Shown piece by piece: positions 34,473 to 41,746 of a DNA stretch of 64,000 bases. The DNA lies in assembly GCA_016617855.1 (NCBI GenBank), contig JAECUM010004982.1, positions 62,001 through 126,000 of the forward strand, read 5' to 3'. Below the pieces are notes generated by a model. The model ran no database searches and was not told the DNA's origin. It saw nothing but the letters and a program-made list of their open reading frames with translations. A program made the translations under genes and the position numbers. The DNA is from Megalonaias nervosa. Its lineage: Eukaryota > Mollusca > Bivalvia > Unionida > Unionidae. Numbering within the stretch: position 1 is the stretch's first letter; the number at the start of each line of letters is the position of its first letter.

Positions 34473-35111
34473 ATGAATCCATTCACACAGCAAGTATCCA
34501 GTAAGAGTAAACTCAAGTACGATGCTGTGCCTTGCGATGGTAGGGATGCCGTACGCTATGACCTTAGTGATTCAGTACCACATCATCATGGGAACTTGGC
34601 TATAACTACTACTCCTACTACCATACCTACCATGGAAAGTGATGCTGTACGTGTCAAACCTGACGGATGTGAAAGAGATGCCACTCGTTATCGCACACCT
34701 TTTCACTTTACTGGTTTCCATGGTGGATGTCCATCTCCACAGGAAACCATGCGACTACCACCCTACGGATGTCATGTAAAACTGAGCAAACTCCTAAGGA
34801 TTTCACCCTACCCTCATCGAAATGAACCTGTGAAAGACGAATATTCGTTCCCTGTGCGTTTGCCAGAATACTGTGATTTTGAAAGTCGATTGCAAACCTT
34901 CCAAGGAAAATGGCCAAAATATCTAGGAGGACCTACCCCCGAAGAATTAGCCAGAACTGGATTTATCTACTTGGGCGAAGGAGATAAAGTCAAGTGCTTC
35001 AGTTGCGGTGTCTCACTTCACGAATGGGAGAAGAAAGATTGCGCTTACCTGGAACATGCTCGATGGTCTCCAGAGTGTCACTACCTGCCTTTCGTGGGAC
35101 CTCGTCATTGA
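34473..35111 (+). CDS. BIR-domain (IAP-like) protein
   Basis: A 212-residue intact ORF. Residues about 135-207 form a BIR domain: KWPKYLGGPTPEELARTGF, then GDKVKCFSCGVSLHEWEKKD and EHARWSPECHYL. Zinc ligands are C175, C178, H195 and C202, with the C-x2-C-x16-H-x6-C spacing of the family. No RING domain follows. The first 130 residues are low in recognised structure. BIR proteins of this class block caspases or related death signalling; baculoviruses and other invertebrate DNA viruses carry them. It begins 33 bases after the PolB stop and leads a run of small genes, so a host-defence role for the cluster is plausible. The ATG at 34,473 is the first in frame. Confidence 0.9.
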   Translation: MNPFTQQVSSKSKLKYDAVPCDGRDAVRYDLSDSVPHHHGNLAITTTPTTIPTMESDAVRVKPDGCERDATRYRTPFHFTGFHGGCPSPQETMRLPPYGCHVKLSKLLRISPYPHRNEPVKDEYSFPVRLPEYCDFESRLQTFQGKWPKYLGGPTPEELARTGFIYLGEGDKVKCFSCGVSLHEWEKKDCAYLEHARWSPECHYLPFVGPRH

Positions 35112-35123
35112 AGTGACCCTACC

Positions 35124-35513
35124 ATGTTGTGTAAAAAGCTAGCTACGGAGTTAGGAGTCAAACGTTGGACAATCCCTAGACAAGTATTTAAACCCGATGT
35201 AAAAAATAATCTTCAAAGATTACCAAACGAATTGCAAGAGAAGATCTACAAGGACATATGGCAGGGACTTGCCAGAGCCAAATCTCAATTAGTGACTGTA
35301 GAACATTTGTGTCGAGAAATTCATAAGAGGAAATTGACCAAAGTCAACAAACAAGTCCGATTTGTCTGGATTAAGTGTGCGTTCGTTCTACTATTTCGCT
35401 TTAGACCATTTACATTTGAAGATTTTATTGACATTCTTGACCGTTTCCTGGAATGGCAGTGGTCAGAAATTACTCACTACGTTCATTACTTTCGCTCTAG
35501 GAGAAGTGTTTGA
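35124..35513 (+). CDS. Unknown helical protein, paralogue of the next gene
   Basis: A 129-residue intact ORF starting 12 bases after the BIR gene stop. It contains LPNELQEKIYKDIWQ, which matches LPVELRECIYREFVK in the downstream ORF, so the two are likely diverged duplicates. An amphipathic or hydrophobic helix (KCAFVLLFRFRPFTFEDFID) lies near the C-terminus. No known domain is recognised; the LP-x-EL start is loosely F-box-like but too short to call. Confidence 0.65.
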   Translation: MLCKKLATELGVKRWTIPRQVFKPDVKNNLQRLPNELQEKIYKDIWQGLARAKSQLVTVEHLCREIHKRKLTKVNKQVRFVWIKCAFVLLFRFRPFTFEDFIDILDRFLEWQWSEITHYVHYFRSRRSV

Positions 35514-35523
35514 CTGACAGGTT

Positions 35524-35976
35524 ATGGATACTTTACAAGAGAACATTCGTGCTTTGCCTGTGGAATTGAGAGAATGCATTTACCGTGAGTTCGTCAAAAT
35601 ACAAGTGAAACGAAAAGAATCATTGCATCCGTTACGTCACCGATGTTGGAACCACTGGTACCTAAATGCTATAAGAGGATTGATTCTGATGAAAGTGTTC
35701 CAGTGGTCAGACATTGATCAACTACTCGTGAGCAAGAAGGATTGTGTTGTTGATAGTGATTATTTTTACTACCAGGTACACTTACTGCATCGAATTCCAG
35801 AAGAAGAGTTAGAGGGTTACCAAAATCTTGTACACAATGTAAACTTAGTTAAAGAGAGAACTTCTGAACGACGTGTGATGTGCAAGTTAGTGACTAAATA
35901 TTTTGGATACGTCGACGGAATACGACCACTTCTGTGCAAAAAGTACACTTATAGCTGCCGAAAAAAGAGGATATAA
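35524..35976 (+). CDS. Unknown helical protein, paralogue of the previous gene
   Basis: A 150-residue intact ORF that shares the LP-x-EL-x4-IY motif with 35,124-35,513. Its C-terminal part has ERRVMCKLVTKYFGYVDG, similar in position and pattern to NWGRRVVCVLVTCFLGF in the next ORF, so the three small genes may share ancestry. Basic C-terminus (CRKKRI). A TATA-like GATATAAAAAC overlaps its stop codon and would serve the next gene. Function unknown. Confidence 0.65.
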   Translation: MDTLQENIRALPVELRECIYREFVKIQVKRKESLHPLRHRCWNHWYLNAIRGLILMKVFQWSDIDQLLVSKKDCVVDSDYFYYQVHLLHRIPEEELEGYQNLVHNVNLVKERTSERRVMCKLVTKYFGYVDGIRPLLCKKYTYSCRKKRI

Positions 35977-35988
35977 AAACGTTCTACC

Positions 35989-36216
35989 ATGCCACGACCT
36001 TTATCATTCGTGATACAACAGATTCCGTGGAAGGAAATCAATGACAGTGTTCAAACGGTGGAGGATTACCATCGCCTATTACGAGAACTGTCTCCATTGA
36101 ATTGGGGTCGACGTGTAGTGTGTGTCTTAGTGACTTGCTTTCTGGGATTTCGTTTACCAGCTGATTCTTTGTGGACTCTTTACGAACAGTACCTATTACT
36201 CCAAAACAAAATATGA
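35989..36216 (+). CDS. Small protein with NWGR motif; possible Bcl-2-like BH1
   Basis: A 75-residue ORF. Residues 38-54 read NWGRRVVCVLVTCFLGF; NWGR followed by a hydrophobic stretch is the hallmark of the Bcl-2 family BH1 motif. The protein is much shorter than a Bcl-2 fold, so it may be a fragment, a first part of a split gene with the overlapping 36,213 ORF, or a chance match. The stop overlaps the next start (ATGA). A TATA-like box lies at 35,967-35,977. Bcl-2-like genes have been reported in related animal viruses; here the assignment is tentative. Confidence 0.5.
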   Translation: MPRPLSFVIQQIPWKEINDSVQTVEDYHRLLRELSPLNWGRRVVCVLVTCFLGFRLPADSLWTLYEQYLLLQNKI

Positions 36217-36464
36217 AAGTGATCCCTTTAAATGTCCACGAGAGACTCATTCTGCTCAAAACTTTGCGCTTTCATTTGGATACTTCTCAACCTCTACGGG
36301 AAAACAAGATTCGTCAACTTTTAGGTACTGAAGATGTGTACGACGACGTGTGTGTAGCTTGTGACTTACACCCTCACTGGACAGATGTACGTGACTGGAA
36401 AAGTTTGGGGTTTGAGGCTTGGGCTAAAGAAGTGGCACACTATGCCCAAGATTTGTCATCCTAA
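36213..36464 (+). CDS. Small unknown protein overlapping its neighbours
   Basis: An 83-residue ORF from the ATG that overlaps the previous stop. It contains DWKSLGFEAWAKEVAHYAQD, which loosely recalls a BH2-type Trp-Gly-x-Trp pattern after the upstream BH1-like motif. If both readings are right, the two ORFs would be halves of one split Bcl-2-like gene. That is inference; no full fold is visible. Confidence 0.45.
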   Translation: MKVIPLNVHERLILLKTLRFHLDTSQPLRENKIRQLLGTEDVYDDVCVACDLHPHWTDVRDWKSLGFEAWAKEVAHYAQDLSS

Positions 36465-36804
36465 AACATTAAAACGTACCGTGAAAAAAGTCACTTTTAA
36501 ACCTGTGTTAGTGTCAATACCAGAAGAACAGTCTGTCACCGAGGAAAACCACTCTCTTCAAGACAGGACTGTCATTGACATTCCTGAAAGACCATTTCGG
36601 GAGGACCCTTGTGTGACTGAACCAAGGAATGTACAGACTCTCAGAACATTACACACTACTCCTACGATTTCACCTCTTGATCACAAAAAATGTTGTACAG
36701 AGACTTGTTTATATTCCACTATGGTCGTTTTGTTGTGTTTTTTATTCCTGTACTTAACCATATGGCTTTTATGTATTTTTGTCTTTCGTGTTGTTCACCA
36801 ATAA
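36442..36804 (+). CDS. Tail-anchored membrane protein, unknown
   Basis: A frame open from 36,361 has its first plausible ATG at 36,442 (MPKICHPKTLKRTVKKVTF), giving 120 residues. A single C-terminal hydrophobic segment (about the last 27 residues, STMVVLLCFLFLYLTIWLLC) followed by a short tail indicates a tail-anchored membrane protein. Two Cys flank the start of the segment. The start overlaps the upstream ORF by 23 bases. Its place at the end of the BIR and BH1-like cluster would suit an organelle-membrane apoptosis regulator, but this is not shown by sequence. Confidence 0.6.
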   Translation: MPKICHPKTLKRTVKKVTFKPVLVSIPEEQSVTEENHSLQDRTVIDIPERPFREDPCVTEPRNVQTLRTLHTTPTISPLDHKKCCTETCLYSTMVVLLCFLFLYLTIWLLCIFVFRVVHQ

Positions 36805-36817
36805 AGATGACAATAAA
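36800..36817 (+). terminator. Poly(A) signals after the BIR cluster
   Basis: Two AATAAA hexamers (36,800-36,805, overlapping the stop, and 36,812-36,817) end the upstream cluster before the ATPase promoter. Confidence 0.6.
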
Positions 36818-36830
36818 CGTGTCCTGAAAA

Positions 36831-36838
36831 AGTATAAA
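36831..36838 (+). promoter_or_regulatory. TATA box of the ATPase gene
   Basis: GTATAAAAAC, the same form as boxes before 35,989 (GATATAAAAAC) and 37,684 (CTATAAAAACC). Variants occur before the core genes (GATAAAAAG at about 38,728, GGATAAAAGG at about 38,990, AGATAAAAGG at about 39,486). Confidence 0.65.
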
Positions 36839-36896
36839 AACTCTTGTCTTGTCTGTCTTCGTGTCACAAGTGACATTTTGTTACACTACTACTACT

Positions 36897-37624
36897 ATGG
36901 CTACCTCTACTGTCTCTGCTCCCTCTTCCTCCACTGTCAAAGTCATTGACGAACACGTAGATCGGACTAGTTGGGAGGCCTTGTATCTTCGCCATCCCTT
37001 TAACATGCTTATTGCTGGACCAAGCGGTTCAGGCAAAACCGAATTTGTCAAACGTTTGATCGAACATAAACATCATTTGATCGATCGTCCTCCTCAACGA
37101 ATCGTGTGGTGCTATAAAGAGTGGCAATCGGCGTACAGCCTTCTGCGAGAAAGTCAAGGCGATTCCATCGTCTTTGTGGAAGGCATTCCTGTCGAAGACG
37201 ACGGAATCGTGTCTGACCCTAGTCAAACTCATTTGGTTATTTTTGACGACATGTTAGGAGAAGACGAAGAAGAAATTAAACTCTGGTTTACGCGCAAAGG
37301 GCATCATCGTAATGCCAGTGTCATTTACATTACCAAAATTTGTTTCAACAAAGTAAAGCCCATCGTACCATCAGTCTCAATGCTCATTACTTGGTGTTGT
37401 TTAAAAGCCCTAGAGATAAATCGCAAGTACAAGTCTTAGCCAAACAGTTAGGAACGCCTTGACTGATTCATGCGTACGACGATGCCACTCAAACCCCACA
37501 CGCTTATTTACTCGTGGATTTAAAACCCACTACTCCCGATTATTTGCGATTTCGTACCCATCTGTTTCACCCCTGGTGCCAAGACGGAGGACCTATCGTG
37601 TACACGTCTCCGTCGTCGACTTAA
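36897..37624 (+). pseudogene. Genome packaging ATPase (FtsK/HerA-like), broken
   Basis: The ATG at 36,897 is the first after the TATA box and start-site region. The frame encodes NMLIAGPSGSGKTEFVKRL (Walker A) and THLVIFDDMLGED (Walker B). RKGHHRNASVIYIT, the Polinton segment preceding the sensor Gln, follows. Near 37,340 the frame shifts by one base and the conserved C-terminal half continues in another frame to the stop at 37,622-37,624, interrupted by a TGA at 37,460-37,462. The ATPase would drive DNA into the preformed capsid. Its only visible replacement in the window belongs to other elements. Confidence 0.9.
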
Positions 37625-37683
37625 TCACCCCAAAAATCTATAAAAACCTCGGTCACTTGGACTCTGTCTCACACATTGTCAAC

Positions 37684-38411
37684 ATGACGTCCCTTCAGTC
37701 TCATCTTCCCATTAAATTGATTCGTGCCTTGTACGGCATCAGTCGCGAAAAAAATCCACAAATACGTGCTCGTGTCTTAGAAGCTAGTCTCAAGGAAGTC
37801 TTACGATGGTTTACGGTGACAGCACGTCAATTACTGCAAGGCATCATTCAGATTCCACATCAAACCAAACGTTTTTTTGGGAGAAACAAAGTTGCCTTGA
37901 CGCAACTAGCCGATCCTCGCATCGACACTCAAACCAAAAAGCAAATCATTTTGAAACCTGGAGGAAGTGGATCTTTAGGAGGTGTCATCATTCGTTCCCT
38001 CTTAAAATGGGATCCTAATGCTCCCAAAGTTGTCCCCAAGAAAAAAGCCACACCCAAACGTACCCAGAAGAAAAAGAAAAAGAGCAAGGGTGTCAAGACC
38101 AGGTCACAACCTCAGAAAAAGAAAAAGAAAAGCCCACAGAAAACAGCTTTTACTCGCAAGAGAGTGTCTCCAACAACTTCTCCTCCAGCAGTGACACCCT
38201 CTTCCTCTTTAGCGGCAGTAGCCGCGGCTCACAAAGTACCTGCCCCAAAGTCAAAGTCCAAGAGAGAACGGGTGTGTTACAGAGTTTACTGGATTTGTCC
38301 AAGCAAGAACTGTCTCGATTTAGTCCGTTGCGAACTCCTCCACGGCGTGTGTTGCCTGTCATCAAGTTGATACGACGTAAAGACAATCAGTGGCGACGCA
38401 TTCCAGTATAA
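37684..38411 (+). pseudogene. Large basic core-like protein, one frameshift
   Basis: The ATG at 37,684 lies 40-50 bases after CTATAAAAACC. The first 110 residues are helical, with LILKPGGSGSLGGVIIRSLL-like Gly-Gly and hydrophobic features (read KPGGSGSLGGVIIRSLLKW). A very Lys-rich stretch follows (KKKATPKRTQKKKKKSKG). Near 38,262 the frame shifts, and another frame ends in an Arg-rich C-terminus at 38,411. Composition and GG motif resemble the DNA-condensing core proteins of adenovirus-like particles, and the three genes downstream have similar character. DNA binding is inferred. Confidence 0.7.
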
Positions 38412-38468
38412 AATGACCTGAGGCAAACCATACGGATCAGTATTTTTTGTGCTACTGCACGTCCAAAG

Positions 38469-38728
38469 ATGTTCCCTCCAAGAAGTGTACACCGTTACCA
38501 TCGTCGTTCTTCTTCTTCGGTCCAAAAAGGAAAAGGAAAACGAAAAGACAGTCACGTCATCCTAAGAAGCGCTTAGTCAAACATCGGCGACACTCTCTGA
38601 AAAGACACACTCGTCCAAAGAAAAGGAGAAGCCACCAAAAGGGAGGTTTCTTTGGCCCTTTCCTTGAATTCGATAAGATAGGTGACAAGTTTGTCACAAG
38701 GGTAAAGGACAGGCTCCAAAAAAAATAA
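38469..38728 (+). pseudogene. Basic core protein copy 1 (pX/mu-like), frameshifted
   Basis: The ATG at 38,469 gives MFPPRSVHRYHRRSSSSVQK, then the frame shifts near 38,530. The other frame, to 38,728, encodes a Lys/Arg/His-rich region with SHQKGGFFGPFLEF. It closely matches the intact copy at 38,783-38,980 (RRSSVQK, KKRLVKHRRH, RHTRPKK, GGFFG), so the two arose by tandem duplication. A TATA-like TATAAAAT overlaps the preceding stop. Confidence 0.7.
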
Positions 38729-38782
38729 GATAAAAAGACGCATGTGAAACCATGGACTTTAGTGTATGTTGTGGATCAAAAG

Positions 38783-38980
38783 ATGTCCCCTCATCGTCGT
38801 TCTTCTGTCCAGAAAGAGAAAAGAAAAAGACAGTCTCGTCATGCGAAAAAACGCTTAGTCAAACATCGACGTCACCCCCAGAAAAGGCACACTCGTCCAA
38901 AGAAAAAGAGGAGTCACCAAAGAGGAGGATTCTTTGGTGATTTTGGAAAACACATCGTCACCTTTATGACAAAGCGATAG
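38783..38980 (+). CDS. Basic core protein copy 2 (pX/mu-like)
   Basis: A 65-residue protein with about half basic residues (MSPHRRSSVQKEKRKRQSRH) and a C-terminal QRGGFFGDFGKHIV. The Gly-Gly-Phe motif is a plausible maturation protease site by comparison with adenovirus precursors. It has its own TATA-like GATAAAAAG about 50 bases upstream. Probable DNA-condensing virion protein; intact. Confidence 0.7.
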   Translation: MSPHRRSSVQKEKRKRQSRHAKKRLVKHRRHPQKRHTRPKKKRSHQRGGFFGDFGKHIVTFMTKR

Positions 38981-39062
38981 TCCCCAAAAGGATAAAAGGC
39001 TGTGTGACAAGTCATCGACGTTAGTGTATTTTTGGTGTGTGTCCCAGAATCAACAAACAAAG

Positions 39063-39476
39063 ATGTCACCCCGCAAAAGACATTCCTCTTCTACCCCCAA
39101 AGGAAAGAAAAGGAAAGGACTGCCTCCTCGTTTGGTCAAACATTGGGACATGTTGTCTGTCCTGTCCAAAGCTCCTCCACCCATGCGAAAAAAACTCATT
39201 CAAACGGCCTCCAAAGATGTCATCGATACGGTGAGCGAATGTTGTCTGAACGTCTTGAAAGGCACAATACCTTTGACTAAACATCAGAAAAATTGCTTAG
39301 CCAAACATCGACACGTTCTTCGCCAAATGGTCCAAAAGAAAATACCCATTGGTCAAAAGAAAAAGATGTTGGTGCAACGTGGAGGATTTTTACCCCTGTT
39401 AGGACTTATTACCAATGTAGCGAAACCTATACTGAGTGCCATGGGACATATTATACCTGCCATAATTCCAAAATAA
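39063..39476 (+). CDS. Basic core protein with Polinton GGF domain
   Basis: A 137-residue protein. The N-terminus (MSPRKRHSSSTPKGKKRKG) matches the two upstream core proteins. The body has LVKHWDMLSVLSKAPPPMRK, a helix with a conserved Cys-Leu-Asn pattern (CCLNVLKGTIPLTKHQKN), and KKKMLVQRGGFLPLLGLIT near the end. This last part is a widespread Polinton/adintovirus protein family of unknown exact role. A TATA-like GGATAAAAGG precedes it. Intact. Confidence 0.75.
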   Translation: MSPRKRHSSSTPKGKKRKGLPPRLVKHWDMLSVLSKAPPPMRKKLIQTASKDVIDTVSECCLNVLKGTIPLTKHQKNCLAKHRHVLRQMVQKKIPIGQKKKMLVQRGGFLPLLGLITNVAKPILSAMGHIIPAIIPK

Positions 39477-39539
39477 AGACCAAGAAGATAAAAGGGACCT
39501 CTGAAATCAAAAGATCTCAGACGTGATCCTTGAAATCTG

Positions 39540-40226
39540 ATGGAAGGACGAAAACTAGCTTTAGTCCCTTACAAACGATGGATGGAATACCATCGTTGGC
39601 AAGAACAACGAACCCCACATTTACCTCCCAATCCTCATTTGACCGAGATGTCCCAGATACAACACGAACTGCAATCGTTGATGGATCGCAGCGATTTGTC
39701 AGAAACGGAAAAATCGCAACGGTACGGTCAATTATTGCAACGACTGCAACTCTTTCACCAGAAAGCTTTAGACGAAACAGCTCCACCCACTCTGAAAGAT
39801 TTTAAGGCCTTGATGAAAAGTCCATCACCACCACTACCACCACCACCAGCGGTCAAGACAGACACAACCCCACGAAGGCCTGAGGAAGAAGAGGCACGAG
39901 AAGTTTTTCAAACACCGTCAGCAGCTCCCATTCCTAGTAAGATTGCAGCGTCCTTGTTGACCCCTTCCCCTACACCGCAACGAGAAGAACTTAAAGCTTG
40001 GGTTAAAAAGATGATGTCTACTCCACCTTCGACAGAGGTGAAAAAGAAAGAAGGGAAACCAGAAGTGAAAAAAGAAAAGAAGACCAAAGCCATTCCATTA
40101 CCACCACCACCACCACCACTACCTTCCACTTCTACGCCCGTGGCACATCGGACACGTAAGACCGTTTCCAAACCACCCCCTCCTTCCATTCAGACTAGCA
40201 TTCGTGAAAATTGGATCACTTATTAA
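39540..40226 (+). CDS. Proline-rich and coiled-coil Polinton protein
   Basis: A 228-residue intact ORF. The N-terminal 80 residues (MEGRKLALVPYKRWMEYHRW; KSQRYGQLLQRLQLFHQKAL) match the helical part of a protein found in many Polintons. Two proline-rich tracts (PSPPLPPPPAV and PLPPPPPPLPS) separate charged segments. The C-terminus is IQTSIRENWITY. Its place between the core genes and integrase is typical. A TATA-like AGATAAAAGG lies about 50 bases upstream. Function unknown; probably virion-associated. Confidence 0.65.
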   Translation: MEGRKLALVPYKRWMEYHRWQEQRTPHLPPNPHLTEMSQIQHELQSLMDRSDLSETEKSQRYGQLLQRLQLFHQKALDETAPPTLKDFKALMKSPSPPLPPPPAVKTDTTPRRPEEEEAREVFQTPSAAPIPSKIAASLLTPSPTPQREELKAWVKKMMSTPPSTEVKKKEGKPEVKKEKKTKAIPLPPPPPPLPSTSTPVAHRTRKTVSKPPPPSIQTSIRENWITY

Positions 40227-40229
40227 AAC

Positions 40230-41339
40230 ATGGAGAAGGTGTTAACCAGCATTTACTACGATCCAGCTCATCCTGCAGGTTACGGAGGAGTTCAGAAATT
40301 GTATCGTGCTGCCAAAACTCGACTGAAAAGTATCCGTTTACCTCAGGTGCAACGCTGGTTACAAGAACAAGCCACGTACACCTTACACAAACCCATTCGA
40401 CGAAAATTTTCCAGAAGTCGCACCCAAGTGGAGGGTATCGATCACCAATGGCAAGCCGATTTAGCCGATGTCTCTCATTTAGCCACCTACAATCGTGGCT
40501 ACAAATATTTGTTTTGTGTCATCGACGTCTTTTCCAAATTTGCTTGGGTCGTACCATTGACTTCCAAATCGAGCAGTGAGTTAGTGCGAGCCCTCAAACT
40601 GGTGTTGAAACAAAGTGGTCGTCACCCTCTTCGATGGCAAACGGACAAAGGCACCGAATTTCTAAACCAAGCTTTCCAAAAAGAATTGAAGAAACGTGAC
40701 ATTCATTTTTTCACCACCGAGAATCCCGAAACCAAAGCCAGCATCGTGGAACGTTTTCAACGTACCTTGAAAGAACGCATGTGGAAATATTTTACGCATC
40801 AACACACTCTCAAGTACATTGACGTCTTGCCACACCTCGTTCAATCGTACAACCAATCTTACCATCGGAGCATTGGACGTGCCCCCCAAGAAGTGACTCC
40901 CGACAACGAAGTGACCGTCTTCGAGCGCCTGTTTGGACCGTCCACGACAGTGCCTGTCCCCAAGAAAGGTGGAGTGTTGGCCACGGGAGATTGGGTACGC
41001 ATTGGCAAAACCAAACGCACTTTCGACAAAGGTTACTTACCCAATTGGACCACCGAATTGTTTCGTGTCACTGAACGTGTGCGTGGTCGTTATCCTCCCG
41101 TCTATAAATTAGAAGACATGAACGGGGAAGTGTTAAAAGGAACGTTTTACTTACCCGAGTTACAACGTGTGACCAAAAAAGAAGACGACGTGTACGAGAT
41201 CGAAAGCATTCTCGATCGAAGAACTCGTAAAGTAGGAAAGAAACGTGTCAAAGAAGTCAAAGTACGTTGGAAAGGATATCCTCCCAGTTTTGACTCTTGG
41301 ATCGACGCTTCGCAACTCATCGACTATAAAAAGAAGTGA
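40230..41339 (+). CDS. Polinton integrase with chromodomain
   Basis: An intact 369-residue protein starting 3 bases after the previous stop. An N-terminal zinc-binding-like region is followed by the rve catalytic core with D77 (WQADLADV), D139 (WQTDKGTEF) and E174 (SIVERFQRTL), a D,D-x34-E arrangement. GYLPNWTTELFRV lies in the C-terminal domain. A chromodomain at about residues 315-365 has VRWKGYPPSFDSWIDASQL. The enzyme joins element ends to chromosomal DNA, and the chromodomain could bias target choice toward marked chromatin. All key residues are present, so it may be functional. Confidence 0.95.
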   Translation: MEKVLTSIYYDPAHPAGYGGVQKLYRAAKTRLKSIRLPQVQRWLQEQATYTLHKPIRRKFSRSRTQVEGIDHQWQADLADVSHLATYNRGYKYLFCVIDVFSKFAWVVPLTSKSSSELVRALKLVLKQSGRHPLRWQTDKGTEFLNQAFQKELKKRDIHFFTTENPETKASIVERFQRTLKERMWKYFTHQHTLKYIDVLPHLVQSYNQSYHRSIGRAPQEVTPDNEVTVFERLFGPSTTVPVPKKGGVLATGDWVRIGKTKRTFDKGYLPNWTTELFRVTERVRGRYPPVYKLEDMNGEVLKGTFYLPELQRVTKKEDDVYEIESILDRRTRKVGKKRVKEVKVRWKGYPPSFDSWIDASQLIDYKKK

Positions 41340-41344
41340 CCATC

Positions 41345-41746
41345 ATGCCCTTCAACACAGTCTCAGCTACTGCAGTGACCACTCCTTCCCCCAGTTCTTC
41401 TCTGCAAGATCTACAAAAACAACCCTTGTGGGTGTGGTGTGGAGAACGTGTGCCTAAAACTCAAATCGTCTTTTTCTGTCAAATCTTTGTGGTGTATTGT
41501 GTCATCGGTGCTGCCATTGCCAATTTGAGTTTGCAACAAGGAGATAAACAATTGTGGACCATTTTACTCAGCAGTTGCATTGGTTACCTTCTTCCCAATC
41601 CGTCTCTGAAATATTCCTCTAACGGAAACAACAACAACGGGAGTCTTGTGTCCAACGTCAGTTCCAACAGTCACCCTAACCATCCTCTTTTAGACACTCC
41701 TCTAACTTCCAGTGACTCCTCGGATACTAGAACTGTGGAATTATGA
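41345..41746 (+). CDS. Conserved Polinton membrane protein
   Basis: A 133-residue ORF from the ATG 5 bases after the integrase stop. WCGERVPKTQIVFFCQIFVV begins a hydrophobic stretch, and a second one spans ILLSSCIGYLLPNPSLKY, giving two membrane segments. The TQI...LW...GYLLP pattern recurs in many Polintons and adintoviruses. The C-terminal tail is Ser/Asn-rich. The stop overlaps the next start (ATGA), indicating linked translation or shared mRNA. Probable virion or assembly membrane protein; exact role unknown. Confidence 0.75.
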   Translation: MPFNTVSATAVTTPSPSSSLQDLQKQPLWVWCGERVPKTQIVFFCQIFVVYCVIGAAIANLSLQQGDKQLWTILLSSCIGYLLPNPSLKYSSNGNNNNGSLVSNVSSNSHPNHPLLDTPLTSSDSSDTRTVEL

